This document shows positions 40,534 to 48,685 of a stretch of 54,604 bases of DNA, in pieces; the first letter of the stretch is position 1, and every line of letters begins with the position of its first letter. The stretch comes from a bacterium (GTDB taxonomy: Bacteria; Vulcanimicrobiota; Xenobia; Xenobiales; JADMJV01): the NCBI GenBank assembly GCA_030149525.1, contig JASBRJ010000331.1:1-54604 (forward strand), in the 5' to 3' direction. A model generated the notes under the pieces. That model worked only from the letters and a program-made list of their open reading frames with translations. It searched no databases and was not told the origin of the DNA. The position numbers and the translations under genes were made by a program.

Positions 40534-41997
40534 CTACTTCCCAACCACCACAGGCACTTTCAATTCCACCACCAGTCCGGCTCGGTCGGCTCTATTGCGG
40601 AGGCGAACCTGGCCGCCGACCTTCCGGATCATGGTGGTCACCATAGAGAGACCGAGGCCCATCCCAGGAACCTGACCGGTAAAGCCTTTTTCCGTTTGGT
40701 AGTAGGGTTTGGTGGCTTGCAGCAATTGATGGGGAGAGAGCCCTGTTCCGTTGTCGGTGAAGGTGATGTGAACGAACCCGTTTTCGAAACTGATCGTGAT
40801 GGTGACTTCCGGGTCGCCGGTAGGGTGAAACTTCTTACAGTTCTGCAGCAGTTCGAAACAGATGAGATCGAAGGCGGGCTTGGAAAGGAAGACGCTGGGA
40901 GGGAGAATGGCCCACGGTTCCAGTTTTACCTTTGTCAACTGCAATTGCTGGGAGGCCTCCTTCACCACATGCTCGATATTCTCCAAGGCCAGGCCCTGAC
41001 CGTCCGGGACGGCTGTCGGAGCGTTGATGTAGGCCAGAACCTCTTCCAACTCCGTCTGCAATTCCTGCACGCCCCCTTGAGCCTGGGTGGCGAATTCCGC
41101 TATCTGCTCCGGACTCAGCTTGTGGGCTTTTTTGCTTAAGAAAGTCACGCCCCAGGAGATTTTGGTTAAGGGCGTTCTGAGCTTGTGAGAAATGAGGGAT
41201 TCGAAAGTCCAAACGCTCTGCTGAGTGTTCATCTCAGTGGTGATGTCGGCCACTCTCAGAAGAGTCTCATTGGCTCCCCCCAACTGGTGAGTAATAGCTT
41301 TCACTTCCAGCCAGCAAGCCGGTAAAGACTCCGTTTCCGGCCGGAGAAGTTGGAGGTCTTCATGCTCGTCGAGATGAGGCCACTTTTCCCACGCCTCCGA
41401 TGGGAGCAAGGTGAACTCTCGGCGCAGATGGGGGTAGAGATTGAAGTCGTCGGTCTGGGCGGGGAGGTTGAGGAGTTGCCTCGACTTCATATTGGAAAAA
41501 GCGACGCGCCCGGCCTCGTCACAGAGCACGTAACCCTCGTTGGCGTTCTCCACCACCCAGACCAACCGGGAGCGCTGGGTCTGGATCCGACGGTAACGAT
41601 TCAGGCGAGTGACCGTTCTCACGCGCGCTTTCAGAAGACTGGGCTCGAAGGGCTTGGAAAGGAAGTCGTCGGCTCCGGCCTCGATCCCGATAACCCGCGA
41701 GTCGTGGTCTTCCAGCGAGGTGAGCATAATAACCGGGATGTCCGAGAGTTCCGAGTCCTTACGCACCCTGCGGCATAACTCGTAACCGTCCATATCGGGC
41801 ATGACAACATCGGTGAGCACCACATCAGGTTGGAGGGAGTGACAAAGACGAAGACCTTCCTGGCCGCAGGCGGCGACTTCTACGCTATAGCCCTCTCTCT
41901 CCAGCAAGCGACGCAGGGCGAGCCGGCTCGTTTTGTCGTCGTCGATAATGAGGATTATGGGCGCGGAATTGGACATTTGCAGCGGAACCTTCCGCAT
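40534..41997 (-). CDS. Receiver-first hybrid histidine kinase (REC-PAS-HisKA-HATPase)
   Basis: ATG 41997 has AAGGAGG 12 bp upstream; ATG 41976 is an alternative that removes seven residues. The 487-residue protein starts with a receiver domain (LIIDDDKTSR, Asp in VVLTDVVMPDMDG, Lys in LSKPFEP). A PAS-like region follows (about 150-250), then the H-box ISHKLRTPLTKI (His near 285), N-box ELLQNCKKF, and G1/G2 DNGTGLS and GMGLGLS. An N-terminal REC on a soluble kinase suggests it receives phosphate from another kinase, such as the GAF-PAS kinase at 4773, but this is only an inference. No TM helices. It overlaps nothing at the convergent rtcB end (adjacent). Confidence 0.92.
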   Translation of the reverse strand: MRKVPLQMSNSAPIILIIDDDKTSRLALRRLLEREGYSVEVAACGQEGLRLCHSLQPDVVLTDVVMPDMDGYELCRRVRKDSELSDIPVIMLTSLEDHDSRVIGIEAGADDFLSKPFEPSLLKARVRTVTRLNRYRRIQTQRSRLVWVVENANEGYVLCDEAGRVAFSNMKSRQLLNLPAQTDDFNLYPHLRREFTLLPSEAWEKWPHLDEHEDLQLLRPETESLPACWLEVKAITHQLGGANETLLRVADITTEMNTQQSVWTFESLISHKLRTPLTKISWGVTFLSKKAHKLSPEQIAEFATQAQGGVQELQTELEEVLAYINAPTAVPDGQGLALENIEHVVKEASQQLQLTKVKLEPWAILPPSVFLSKPAFDLICFELLQNCKKFHPTGDPEVTITISFENGFVHITFTDNGTGLSPHQLLQATKPYYQTEKGFTGQVPGMGLGLSMVTTMIRKVGGQVRLRNRADRAGLVVELKVPVVVGK

Positions 41998-42055
41998 GAC
42001 CTAACTCATCCTCCTTGTTTCCATGTCGAAAGGTTCAAATTCTCTTCACAAGCTT

Positions 42056-42066
42056 GAGCACTGCTC
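42056..42066. promoter_or_regulatory. GAGCA-C-TGCTC palindrome in the kinase/peptidase divergent gap
   Basis: An 11-bp inverted repeat lies in the 85-bp region shared by the kinase and peptidase starts. No supporting promoter is confident, so it is a candidate operator only. Confidence 0.25.
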
Positions 42067-42082
42067 GACATAGATTGGGTGA

Positions 42083-44398
42083 GTGAAGATATCAAACTCT
42101 ACATACCCTATGCCCACTCATCTCAGAGCGAGAGTCGAAGCAAAAACGGAACCCAACGCCTCCTCCGCACAGCCGACAGAATCACTCGCCTTCTCGGCCC
42201 CCTTCGATCTGGACGCGCTCAAGGAGGCCACCAGAAGTCGGGCGGTGGCCCTGGGTAAAGATATGGCCCCGCACCGAGCACGCCAGGTTCTGATCAAGCT
42301 ACCTCCCGAAACGGACTTCAACGGACAGGATACCCGTCAACTGTTCACCGACTTCGGCTTTGCCTCCAGTCGAGAGTTGAGAATGACCGAAGAGATGACG
42401 AGCAGGCTTGGTGGACGTTATTACCTGGCCGAGTTGACCAGCAAAACTTCGGTTCCCGAGGCCGTGGCGGCCCTGGAGGCCGACGGCAGATGTCTCACGG
42501 CAGAACCCAATTTCATCGTAACCCAAGATCAGGTTGTCATCGACAGTGCGCCGGGCAAGCCTTCCGAGGATCAGTACGAGCCGCCGGCGGGGGCTCCCAT
42601 CGATCTCCGTCGTAGCCAATGGAATCTTCATAACGAAGGGCAGACCGGAGGGGTGGTAGGAGCGCATGTCAACGCTATCGACGCCTGGGCTGAGTCAAAG
42701 GGCACCGGCGTTGTTATTGCTCTGATGGATACGGGTATCGACCTGGAAAATCCGGATCTCCGACCCAACCTTTGGGTCAATCCGGGTGAGATTGCCGGAG
42801 ACGGAATCGACAACGACGGGAACGGCTACATCGACGATGTTCACGGCATCAATCTGGTTGAGCGCACCGCCCCCCCCGACGACGACAATGATCACGGTAC
42901 CTACAACGCCTCGGTGATCGGTGCGGTGGAAGGCAACGATGAGAATGGGCTGGTGGGTCTGGCCCCCGAAGCCAAAATGATTTCCATTAAGTTTATGGAG
43001 TCCAGCGGCCGAGGCGACATTGCCGCCGCCATCGAGGGGATCTCATACGCCGAGGCGCAGGGCGCCCGGATCGTGCTCAACGGTTGGATGAGTCGCACCC
43101 AGAATCAGAGCCTGTTTGAGGTGATTGAAGCCTCCTCGGCTCTCCATGTGTGCTCCGCCGGAAACGACGGTTACGATAACGACTTGAGACCGGCTCACCC
43201 GGCTTCATTCCCGCTCCCCAATGTGGTTGCGGTGGCTGCCACCGATCATCACGACGATTTTACCCGTTTCACCAATCGGGGCGCCGTCTCCGTGGATGTC
43301 GCCGCACCGGGAAGAAAGGTGCCGGTTTACAATCGGGACGGTGCTCTTTCCAACCAGGGCGGGGCCTCTATCGCCGCAGCACACGTGGCCGCTGCGGGCG
43401 CTCTCGTGGTTTCCAAGTTCCCGGACATCTGTAACGAACAGCTGGCAACCCGTCTGATCTACAACGGCGATCCCATGCCGGAGGACGCGGATAGAATTGT
43501 TTCGGGTAAGCGTCTCAATGCCGCAGCCGCCCTCAGAGACGACGACATGCCGCCGGCGGCTCCCGGTGGGTTCTCGGTGGAGCCTGAGGATGGCAATACG
43601 CTCAGGCTGAATTTTCAAACCGTCAGCGATAACGGTGGAATGAGCAAAGAGCCGGTAGCTTTCTACGAGGCTCGTATCTCTTCGCGTCCTATCGTTCCCG
43701 ACGACCAGGTGGAGGAGGGAGCGGTTGGTTTTAGTCAGGCGACGCCGGTTCCACTGGGTTTGGAACAAGACATGCTCCCGGGCAAAGAAGTGACTTCTCG
43801 ATTTGCCGTAGGACCCTCCGGAAATGTTCGCAATTTCCATCTGGCCATTCGCGCCACCGATAAGGTCGGCAATCAGTCGGAACTCAGTACGGCCGAGGTG
43901 TCGGTTCCCAGCAGTCGGGTTATCTATGAGGAAGGCTTCGAGTTGAAAGAGGGTCAGCCCGACGGTTGGACTCTTGAGGGCGAGTGGGCAAGGGTGCCTT
44001 TCAGCGGTCGTGGCACGATCATGACCGACTCTCCCGACGGCGATTACAAGAACGACTACGAAGCTTCGCTCATTTCACCCAAAATTGATCTTCGCAATCT
44101 GACCAACGCGGAGTTGCACTTCGATGCCCGATACACCATCGAACCCAAGCATGATGCCTGCGTGGTAGAGATCGAGCACGACGGTTGGTTCGGTAAGAAA
44201 TGGTCCAAGCTGACTAAGCTTGACGGCTTTAGCGAGTGGCAGAATATAAAGCTTGATCTGAGCCGTTACACCGGGCAAGAGGTTCGCCTCCGCTTTCGTA
44301 TGGACACGGACCGAGATAGGGTGGCCTACGGCATTCAACTCGACCACTTGAGCATCTCAACCAAGGATCCTAGCGAGCAAGCAAATCCGCCCGGTTGA
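42083..44398 (+). CDS. Subtilisin-like serine peptidase (S8) with C-terminal beta domains
   Basis: GTG 42083 is the earliest start; ATG 42110 is also possible. The 771-residue protein has no signal peptide. A propeptide-like domain (about 55-150) is followed by the S8 domain. The catalytic Asp is in IALMDTGID, the calcium-type loop is GDGIDNDGNGYIDD, His is in DHGTYN (usual HGTH), oxyanion Asn is in SAGNDG, and Ser is in GGASIAAAHV (usual GTSMAAPH). The altered motifs keep the triad but change conserved neighbours, so activity is likely but not sure. From about 490 come fibronectin-like and jelly-roll-like beta domains; the latter (YEEGFE...GWTLEGEW) resembles a carbohydrate-binding or MAM-type fold. 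Without a signal, either another export route or cytoplasmic work is implied. Confidence 0.85.
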   Translation: MKISNSTYPMPTHLRARVEAKTEPNASSAQPTESLAFSAPFDLDALKEATRSRAVALGKDMAPHRARQVLIKLPPETDFNGQDTRQLFTDFGFASSRELRMTEEMTSRLGGRYYLAELTSKTSVPEAVAALEADGRCLTAEPNFIVTQDQVVIDSAPGKPSEDQYEPPAGAPIDLRRSQWNLHNEGQTGGVVGAHVNAIDAWAESKGTGVVIALMDTGIDLENPDLRPNLWVNPGEIAGDGIDNDGNGYIDDVHGINLVERTAPPDDDNDHGTYNASVIGAVEGNDENGLVGLAPEAKMISIKFMESSGRGDIAAAIEGISYAEAQGARIVLNGWMSRTQNQSLFEVIEASSALHVCSAGNDGYDNDLRPAHPASFPLPNVVAVAATDHHDDFTRFTNRGAVSVDVAAPGRKVPVYNRDGALSNQGGASIAAAHVAAAGALVVSKFPDICNEQLATRLIYNGDPMPEDADRIVSGKRLNAAAALRDDDMPPAAPGGFSVEPEDGNTLRLNFQTVSDNGGMSKEPVAFYEARISSRPIVPDDQVEEGAVGFSQATPVPLGLEQDMLPGKEVTSRFAVGPSGNVRNFHLAIRATDKVGNQSELSTAEVSVPSSRVIYEEGFELKEGQPDGWTLEGEWARVPFSGRGTIMTDSPDGDYKNDYEASLISPKIDLRNLTNAELHFDARYTIEPKHDACVVEIEHDGWFGKKWSKLTKLDGFSEWQNIKLDLSRYTGQEVRLRFRMDTDRDRVAYGIQLDHLSISTKDPSEQANPPG

Positions 44399-44783
44399 GC
44401 AAGAGCCTGCGGGCTTCGTATCCTTGCTTGAGCGGGACTTTGCCGTCGTAGAGAACCACAAAGGGAAGGGATTTCAGGTTTAGATCCTGGGCCAGGGGAG
44501 ACCTCCAGTCGATGCTGGTGGCGTTTTTGCGGTCAATATTCAGCAGGCTGACTTCCAGTTGAGAATCCGCTGAGGCGAGCGTCTCCAGTCTCTTGAGGAA
44601 GGCTAGTGAGGCCGGGGAATACTCACTGTAAAAGACAACGACGTTCATCTTCCCCTTCTTGAGATAGTATCCCACATCAAAGTGCTCACCCGGTCTGGAC
44701 TGGTTGAGAACTCTTGTCGGTTCAGCCTGAAGGGGGCTAAGAAGAAGAAGGGCCGTGGTTATTACCAACAGTTGGTCTCGCAT
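44370..44783 (-). CDS. Secreted thioredoxin-like protein without CXXC
   Basis: ATG 44783 gives 137 residues with a signal peptide (RDQLLVITTALLLLSPLQA). The thioredoxin-fold pattern is clear: NVVVFYSEYSPASLAFLKRL, a middle VSLLNIDR strand, and LPFVVLYDG with the cis-Pro before the last strands. The active site that should be CXXC reads SPAS (no Cys), so it is not a disulfide oxidoreductase. It follows the TauE/SafE permease gene by 32 bp on the same strand, so the pair may be co-expressed, perhaps in sulfur transport. It could be a chaperone or sensor. The 3' end overlaps the convergent peptidase gene by 29 bp. Confidence 0.75.
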   Translation of the reverse strand: MRDQLLVITTALLLLSPLQAEPTRVLNQSRPGEHFDVGYYLKKGKMNVVVFYSEYSPASLAFLKRLETLASADSQLEVSLLNIDRKNATSIDWRSPLAQDLNLKSLPFVVLYDGKVPLKQGYEARRLLLNRADLLAR

Positions 44784-44815
44784 GATGCGGAGCTTTGGAG
44801 TGGGTCTGAGGAATC

Positions 44816-45610
44816 CTATCCCCTGGCTGTGAGAACGTGATGCCCCCAGTCCAGAAAAGCCTTCATGGCCAGGAGGGTGAGAAGGCCCAAACTCAGCCAC
44901 TGTAAACGGTTCACATCGAGTTTGTCTCCCAGCTTCAGAGTCACTGCAGACACCAGCAGGCAACAAGGTACGGAAACGGCCAGGTAGGGAAGTGAGGTGG
45001 CGAGCAGTGAGGGGGAGTGCCAGCTCATCAGGACGATCTGAAAGGGAATGGTGAGCAGATAGACACCGTAGAGAAAGACTCGGGACTTCTTGGGGTCTTG
45101 GCGACCGGTGAGAAGCCAGAACACCAGGGGAGGGCCGCCCATCCCCAGCCAACCCATGAGGAGGCCGCTGCTCAGGAAGGCCCAAGGGGCTGCCCTCCGG
45201 GAAGGCTCCACAGGTTCCGCGCTTCGCTGGGACGGTTGAGAGTAGACGGACAACTTCTTGGCTTGAGCGAGCACTCCGAGCCCGATGGCAAAGCCTATGG
45301 ACGCCTTGACGTGAGCGGGGGAACTTTGACTCAGGAGGACCGCTAGGCCAAAACCGGGGATCATGCCTATGGCGCGGTAGATAGATGCCAATCCGGAGAG
45401 TCTAAGATCGAAGTTTGCGCGCAGCCGGCTCACTCCCAGCAGCGCCGTGACGAAGCTTACGCACAAAACCAAAAAAACTGCTTGCAGAAGCGGAATATTC
45501 GCAAGAATTAAGAGTGGGACGGCGAAAAGAGCTAAACCGAAGCCAACGACGCATTGGATGGTTGTCGCGATTGAAAGAATTATTAAAATCAGGGCGATTT
45601 GAGACATCAT
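44816..45610 (-). CDS. TauE/SafE-family sulfite/sulfonate exporter permease
   Basis: A 264-residue protein with about eight TM helices in the family's repeated pattern. Helix 1-2 contain CVVGFGLALFAVPLLI, and the second half has LLMGWLGMGGPPLVFWLL, the G-x-x-G-M-G-G-P-P block typical of TauE/SafE. Tandem ATGs at 45610 and 45607 leave the start open by one codon. It probably exports sulfite or an organosulfonate. Divergent from the Gly/Pro-rich gene across 110 bp of AT-rich DNA. The downstream thioredoxin-like gene is likely on the same transcript. Confidence 0.85.
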   Translation of the reverse strand: MMSQIALILIILSIATTIQCVVGFGLALFAVPLLILANIPLLQAVFLVLCVSFVTALLGVSRLRANFDLRLSGLASIYRAIGMIPGFGLAVLLSQSSPAHVKASIGFAIGLGVLAQAKKLSVYSQPSQRSAEPVEPSRRAAPWAFLSSGLLMGWLGMGGPPLVFWLLTGRQDPKKSRVFLYGVYLLTIPFQIVLMSWHSPSLLATSLPYLAVSVPCCLLVSAVTLKLGDKLDVNRLQWLSLGLLTLLAMKAFLDWGHHVLTARG

Positions 45611-45625
45611 GTTTTAATCAAATGG

Positions 45626-45675
45626 TAACAAATAAGCCTTGTTTGCAGGTTGCAGCTTGTTATAAAGTTGTTACA
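45626..45675. promoter_or_regulatory. Inverted GTAACAA/TTGTTAC pair in TauE/Gly-Pro-rich divergent gap
   Basis: GTAACAA (45626-45632) and TTGTTAC (45669-45675) face each other at 36-bp distance, flanking the candidate promoter at 45639-45666. The arms may be two half-sites for one regulator controlling both divergent genes. Confidence 0.35.
45639..45666 (+). promoter_or_regulatory. Sigma70-like promoter for Gly/Pro-rich protein
   Basis: TTGTTT (45639-45644), a 16-bp spacer and TATAAA (45661-45666) lie 54 bp before GTG 45721. The GGAAGGGA ribosome site (45709-45716) precedes it. Both hexamers fit sigma70 reasonably. Confidence 0.55.
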
Positions 45676-45720
45676 AAGGCGACAGACGACTCTTAATCGT
45701 CACATACGGAAGGGAACAAC

Positions 45721-46974
45721 GTGGCATTTATAAACAGCTCTTTTAACTTTCAAGCAAACTTTCAGGCAGGATTCTCGCCTGGAGTTCCTACATTCGGCGC
45801 CCCCCAGGTCGCGCGCCCTCAGGGAGTTAACCCGCAACAACTCCAAATGCTCCTCAAGTCTTTGATGGGAGCGATTCAGCAACTCGCTTCAGGATATCAA
45901 GGTTTCGGAGGAATGCCCGGTGGAATGCCAGGTGGTTTCCCCGGCGGTTATCCAGGTGGGTTTCCCACCTTCCCCCAGCCTCAGTTCCCTGGACAGAACC
46001 CCTTTCAGTTTTATCCCTCACCGGGAACGCCACAGTTCGGCTACCAGCCTGGCTATCCCCAGCAGCCTCAGCAGCCGCGCCCGCCAGGTTCGCCCGGAAC
46101 TCCCGGCAACCCGGTCGCGACCGGCCCCGGCTTCGATCCCAATATGGACTTCACCAAGCTGAGCAAGACGGAGCGTACCAACGTTTCCGGTCTCAACGAC
46201 CGCGGCCGTGCGGCCCTCCACCTTTGGGGTATTCAGATGGCCTCGGGTGGTAAAAACGACGGCGGAGTTTACTTCAATGTTTTGAACAATCCGGAGAACT
46301 TTCAGCCTGCTGAAGTCCAACTCGTCCGCGAGATGTACAATCAGGAGATGGCGATGTTCGGTGGAGTCACCGGTCGCCTGCTCGACCAGCACTTCTTCGG
46401 CGTGCACAAGCAGTTGACCGGCGAGGACCTCTCCGCTCGTTACGCCAATCGCCCCATCCAGTTTGCTCAGGGGCCGGTGAACATGGATAACCGTCTCACC
46501 GGTAACAACGGTCTCAACAGTTACGAGAACACCGTACTCCGTCTCTACGGACACGATTCCCTGGACAACGGAGTTCAAGATGGCTCCGTTACCGAGTTCA
46601 CTCTGTCCAGCCAGTTCGCTCTGGACAAGACCGACGGCTCTCGTGGCTCTATCAGCAGGCAAGAGGTTCAGACTCTACTGGCCGCCGACCTGGCCGACGG
46701 AGTGAGAGACGGGAACGCCCTCAACACGGCTTTCATTGATACCCTGGATAAGCTTTACCTCGGTGGACCGGGTGCCAGCCAGCAAAAAACTATGGCTCAG
46801 GCCGGGATCAACCAGACCGGTGTGAACGACATTATCAGTCAGTGGTCTAAGAATCCGCCTCCGGGAATCCCGCCGGGAGTGGATATTACAAACACGCAGA
46901 ACATCGGCAAGTGTCCTGTTCTCGGGCCGATGGTGACCCAGCAAGGTGGCGCCGGCGGCATCCAGTTCGGATAG
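45721..46974 (+). CDS. Gly/Pro/Gln-rich N-terminus plus globular domain, unknown function
   Basis: GTG 45721 is supported by GGAAGGGA. The 417-residue protein has an N-terminal Phe/Asn-rich stretch and a helix (QLQMLLKSLMGAIQQLAS). A low-complexity region (GMPGGMPGGFPGGYPGG, then Pro/Gln-rich to about 135) follows. The rest is a globular domain with several DG/DNG loops (NGVQDGSVTEF, KTDGSRGSISR, DGVRDGNALN) that look like Ca2+-binding or EF-hand-like turns. It has its own promoter and a good terminator, suggesting strong, single-gene expression. No signal peptide is seen. Secretion by another route (Gly-rich harpin-like) is a possibility I cannot test. Confidence 0.75.
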   Translation: MAFINSSFNFQANFQAGFSPGVPTFGAPQVARPQGVNPQQLQMLLKSLMGAIQQLASGYQGFGGMPGGMPGGFPGGYPGGFPTFPQPQFPGQNPFQFYPSPGTPQFGYQPGYPQQPQQPRPPGSPGTPGNPVATGPGFDPNMDFTKLSKTERTNVSGLNDRGRAALHLWGIQMASGGKNDGGVYFNVLNNPENFQPAEVQLVREMYNQEMAMFGGVTGRLLDQHFFGVHKQLTGEDLSARYANRPIQFAQGPVNMDNRLTGNNGLNSYENTVLRLYGHDSLDNGVQDGSVTEFTLSSQFALDKTDGSRGSISRQEVQTLLAADLADGVRDGNALNTAFIDTLDKLYLGGPGASQQKTMAQAGINQTGVNDIISQWSKNPPPGIPPGVDITNTQNIGKCPVLGPMVTQQGGAGGIQFG

Positions 46975-46995
46975 ACCACCAACCTTCTGCAAGGA

Positions 46996-47037
46996 GAGCC
47001 AGGTGAGGAAATTTATTTTCCCACCCGGCTCTTTTTT
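46996..47037 (+). terminator. Intrinsic terminator after the Gly/Pro-rich gene
   Basis: GAGCC (46996-47000) pairs with GGCTC (47027-47031), with an inner stem of GGTG and GGAAA matching TTTTCC and CACC. A 6-T run ends it (47032-47037). The gene stops 22 bp before. Confidence 0.88.
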
Positions 47038-47058
47038 GTTGTATCATAGGTCTAATTT

Positions 47059-48255
47059 ATGAGCGTTTTCGATAAGCCACTTGAGAAATTAACGGAAGAT
47101 GACCTTCACACTCTCCGCGCTGAAATGGTTGAGGAGGGGGTCCTTCTCGACTATAAAGCCGATTGGATTGAAAATAAGAAGTTAGCCAAGGCTGTTGCCT
47201 CTTTTGCCAACACTCACGGGGGGCACCTGGTGATCGGTGTGGCCGCTGATAAAGAGAAGAATGTTCCGCTCGATTTTCCCGGTCTTGAGAACATGGATGG
47301 GATCAAAGAGAAGGTTGGTGCCGTATGCCGTTCGCGAATCAGTCCTGCGCCGGTATTCCGAATGAAGCTCATTCCGCTCTCCGACAAACCGGGTCGAGTC
47401 GTCTTGATCATCGAAGTCCCTGAAAGCCCTCAACCACCCCACTATGTGAACGGCGTCATTTATGTTCGCAACGGGGAGTCCAGCCGTCCGCTCGAGCCTT
47501 TGCGCAACTTCTTCCTGATTGAAAAGCTGTATGAAAAAAGAGCCTATCAAGAAGACCGGGTGGAACGCTTCGTGACCGGCCGGCGAGTGGCTCACAGCTT
47601 TGATAAAGCCGATTACTCCTTAACTCTTTTGACTTGTCCGAGCTTGCCGGGGAAGTCTCCGTTGCCCCTCTTTCGGCGTGATTTTTATCATTACTTGAGC
47701 CATCTTTGGAAGTATAAGGGGATCAAAATTGAGCCCAAATGTGTCTCGCTTTTCAATGAGGACCGATGGCAGGAGCGTACTGCGGTGGTATCCGATGAGG
47801 GCTGGATTGAGCAGGCGGCGGGGGTATGCTTCCCGGCACGTCAGCGAGAGTTGATTCAGGAGCACAAGCTTTTTGACGACATACTTCCCTCGGCCTTGGA
47901 ACGTGCCATCAAAGTCTATTGTCACAGTTTCGTGCAGTATTACGGAAGTCTCCGAATTCGAGTTTCGCTGCAAGGGGCCAAGGGGAGGCGGATGCTTTTG
48001 AGCCAGGGGAACGAGGATGAGGTCTGCGAGACTTCGGGAAGCCCCGATGTCGACCCCGTGGTGTGTGACCGAACGACGGCCGTGCCGGCTCTCTATGAGA
48101 GTTCGGGACGCAGCGCCTTCGTGGAGAGTATCGTTCGCGAGGTTCGTCGAGCCTTCGGAGAGTTGGTTTTTGAACCAGAGGCATCGGCTTTCAATTTTGA
48201 CTCTCTGGAAGAAGACTTCAGAAGTTCTTCTTCCCAGGAGGCCGTTGGGCTTTAG
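47059..48255 (+). CDS. AlbA_2 / Schlafen-type ATP-binding or RNA-directed domain protein
   Basis: The 398-residue protein has the AlbA_2 pattern in its first ~150 residues: LLDYKADWIEN, AKAVASFANTHGGHLVIGVA (Gly-Gly turn), and VIYVRNGESSRPL, the usual closing motif (YxRxGxxS-P). The rest (about 160-398) is unassigned, with two beta-rich parts and a charged C-terminus ending SSSSQEAVGL. AlbA_2 proteins include Schlafen-like nucleases and transcription factors, so an RNA or nucleotide role is likely. It is followed, after a strong hairpin (48261-48298), by a MazG-like gene and a giant TPR gene on the same strand. ATG 47059 is used; no strong ribosome site is seen. Confidence 0.85.
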   Translation: MSVFDKPLEKLTEDDLHTLRAEMVEEGVLLDYKADWIENKKLAKAVASFANTHGGHLVIGVAADKEKNVPLDFPGLENMDGIKEKVGAVCRSRISPAPVFRMKLIPLSDKPGRVVLIIEVPESPQPPHYVNGVIYVRNGESSRPLEPLRNFFLIEKLYEKRAYQEDRVERFVTGRRVAHSFDKADYSLTLLTCPSLPGKSPLPLFRRDFYHYLSHLWKYKGIKIEPKCVSLFNEDRWQERTAVVSDEGWIEQAAGVCFPARQRELIQEHKLFDDILPSALERAIKVYCHSFVQYYGSLRIRVSLQGAKGRRMLLSQGNEDEVCETSGSPDVDPVVCDRTTAVPALYESSGRSAFVESIVREVRRAFGELVFEPEASAFNFDSLEEDFRSSSSQEAVGL

Positions 48256-48260
48256 GCAAG

Positions 48261-48298
48261 CGCAACAAATTACCCAAAGTAACGTTTGAGTTGTTGCG
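48261..48298 (+). other. 38-nt two-part hairpin between AlbA_2 and mazG-like genes
   Basis: CGCAACAA (48261-48268) pairs perfectly with TTGTTGCG (48291-48298). An inner stem ACCCAAA against TTTGAGT (one mismatch) encloses GTAACG. No T-run follows, so it is not a standard terminator; it could be an mRNA processing site, operator or attenuator. Confidence 0.55.
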
Positions 48299-48370
48299 AT
48301 AACTCATTCCGGAATTCCCAATAAAACTTGGCTTGGTAGAGCGAAGGAGCCCTCTCGGCCGACTCAGAAC

Positions 48371-48673
48371 GTGTCCTTTATGGAGAGTGCTCAGTTGTCT
48401 TTTGTCGAGTTTCAGCGATTTATCGCTGAACGTTACGGCGAAAAGGACGGACAGCGTGGTGTCGCTCAGACATTTCTCTGGTTTATGGAGGAAGTTGGGG
48501 AACTCGCAAGTGCGCTCCAGAAAAGCGGAACGGACAACTCGGTGGATCTCGAAGGAGAGTTCGCCGACGTCTTGGGATGGTTGACCACACTGGCCAACAT
48601 GAAGGGGATAGATCTCACGGGAGCTCTCCAACGCAAGTATCTTCAAGACGGTGGAAGAAATCATAAAGCGTAA
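48371..48673 (+). CDS. MazG-like nucleotide pyrophosphohydrolase
   Basis: A 100-residue (GTG 48371) or 97-residue (ATG 48380) protein. MEEVGELASAL has the EEvgEL metal motif, and LEGEFADVLGWLTTLAN has the E-x-x-D motif of all-alpha NTP pyrophosphatases. This fits the short integron/phage-type MazG proteins, which remove abnormal or signalling (d)NTPs, for example 5-methyl-dCTP or ppGpp. It is 12 bp before the giant TPR gene, so they are co-translated. No ribosome site is clear at either start. Cytoplasmic; likely works as a dimer or tetramer. Confidence 0.85.
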   Translation: MSFMESAQLSFVEFQRFIAERYGEKDGQRGVAQTFLWFMEEVGELASALQKSGTDNSVDLEGEFADVLGWLTTLANMKGIDLTGALQRKYLQDGGRNHKA

Positions 48674-48685
48674 GCGGACAGATAA

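Noticed and set aside
43205-43840. 211-codon minus-strand frame inside the S8 peptidase gene
   Set aside because: The plus-strand frame carries the conserved triad; the minus frame is an artefact of codon bias.
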